A stretch of DNA of 6,473 bases from an uncultured Clostridia bacterium (lineage in GTDB: Bacteria; Bacillota; Clostridia; Oscillospirales; Acutalibacteraceae). Below the pieces are notes generated by a model. The model searched no databases, was not told the origin of the DNA, and was given only the letters and a program-made list of their open reading frames with translations. The position numbers and the translations under genes are program-made. How positions within the stretch are numbered: the first letter of the stretch is position 1; each line of letters begins with the position of its first letter. Positions 6,426 to 6,473 of the stretch are shown piece by piece. The stretch spans positions 1 through 6,473 of the forward strand of contig CALWVC010000084.1 in assembly GCA_944384865.1 (NCBI GenBank), written 5' to 3'.

Positions 6426-6473
6426 GTCGTTCTGGGTTATTTATCATCTTTCTGCCGATCTTTGAAAGCTTTC
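6426..6473. other. Window end, no recognisable feature
   Basis: These 48 bases downstream of the terminator contain no promoter, gene start or RNA that I can identify. They end in the palindrome GAAAGCTTTC, cut by the window edge, which may be part of something beyond it. Confidence 0.4.

Noticed and set aside
6346..6465. 40-codon plus-strand frame (MISGGLDEAQ...) downstream of guaA
   Set aside because: It reads straight through the 15-bp terminator stem and has no ribosome binding site.

Overview
The window looks like chromosomal DNA of a Gram-positive bacterium of class Clostridia (Oscillospirales-like) with moderate GC. This rests on the S2 N-terminus, strong AGGAGG/AAGGAG ribosome binding sites, a PurF with propeptide and four iron-sulfur cysteines of the Bacillus/Clostridium type, and sigma-A type promoters. 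The taxonomic placement is inference; no database was searched.

Layout. Positions 1-476 (minus strand) hold the first 158 codons of rpsB (ribosomal protein S2), cut by the window edge. An extended -10 promoter (586-614, minus) would give it a leader of about 100 nt containing a GC-rich hairpin. A divergent intergenic region follows. On the plus strand lies a perfect consensus promoter, TTGACA-17 bp-TATAAT (742-770). Downstream come about 300 nt without a credible gene, then four co-directional genes with gaps of 36, 19 and 28 nt: purC (1083-1790), purF (1827-3215), purB (3235-4662) and guaA (4691-6217). A 15-bp intrinsic terminator (6387-6425) closes the unit after a 169-nt 3' region that contains an 11-bp tandem repeat.

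How the genes work together. PurF commits PRPP to purine synthesis, PurC makes SAICAR, PurB releases fumarate from SAICAR and again from adenylosuccinate on the AMP branch, and GuaA converts XMP to GMP. The other steps to IMP (purD, N, L, M, E, H), guaB and purA are not in the window and must be encoded elsewhere or obtained otherwise.

Most interesting part. The non-coding stretch 777-1015 can fold by hand into a long interrupted rod (closing stem 808-819/994-1005, about 198 nt in all) with an apical hairpin and a side hairpin on the 3' strand. It ends in a terminator-like hairpin that competes with the closing stem. This resembles a 6S RNA in size and architecture and, alternatively, an attenuator leader for the purine operon. 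Neither identity is proven from sequence alone. The protein-coding genes are otherwise ordinary housekeeping genes.
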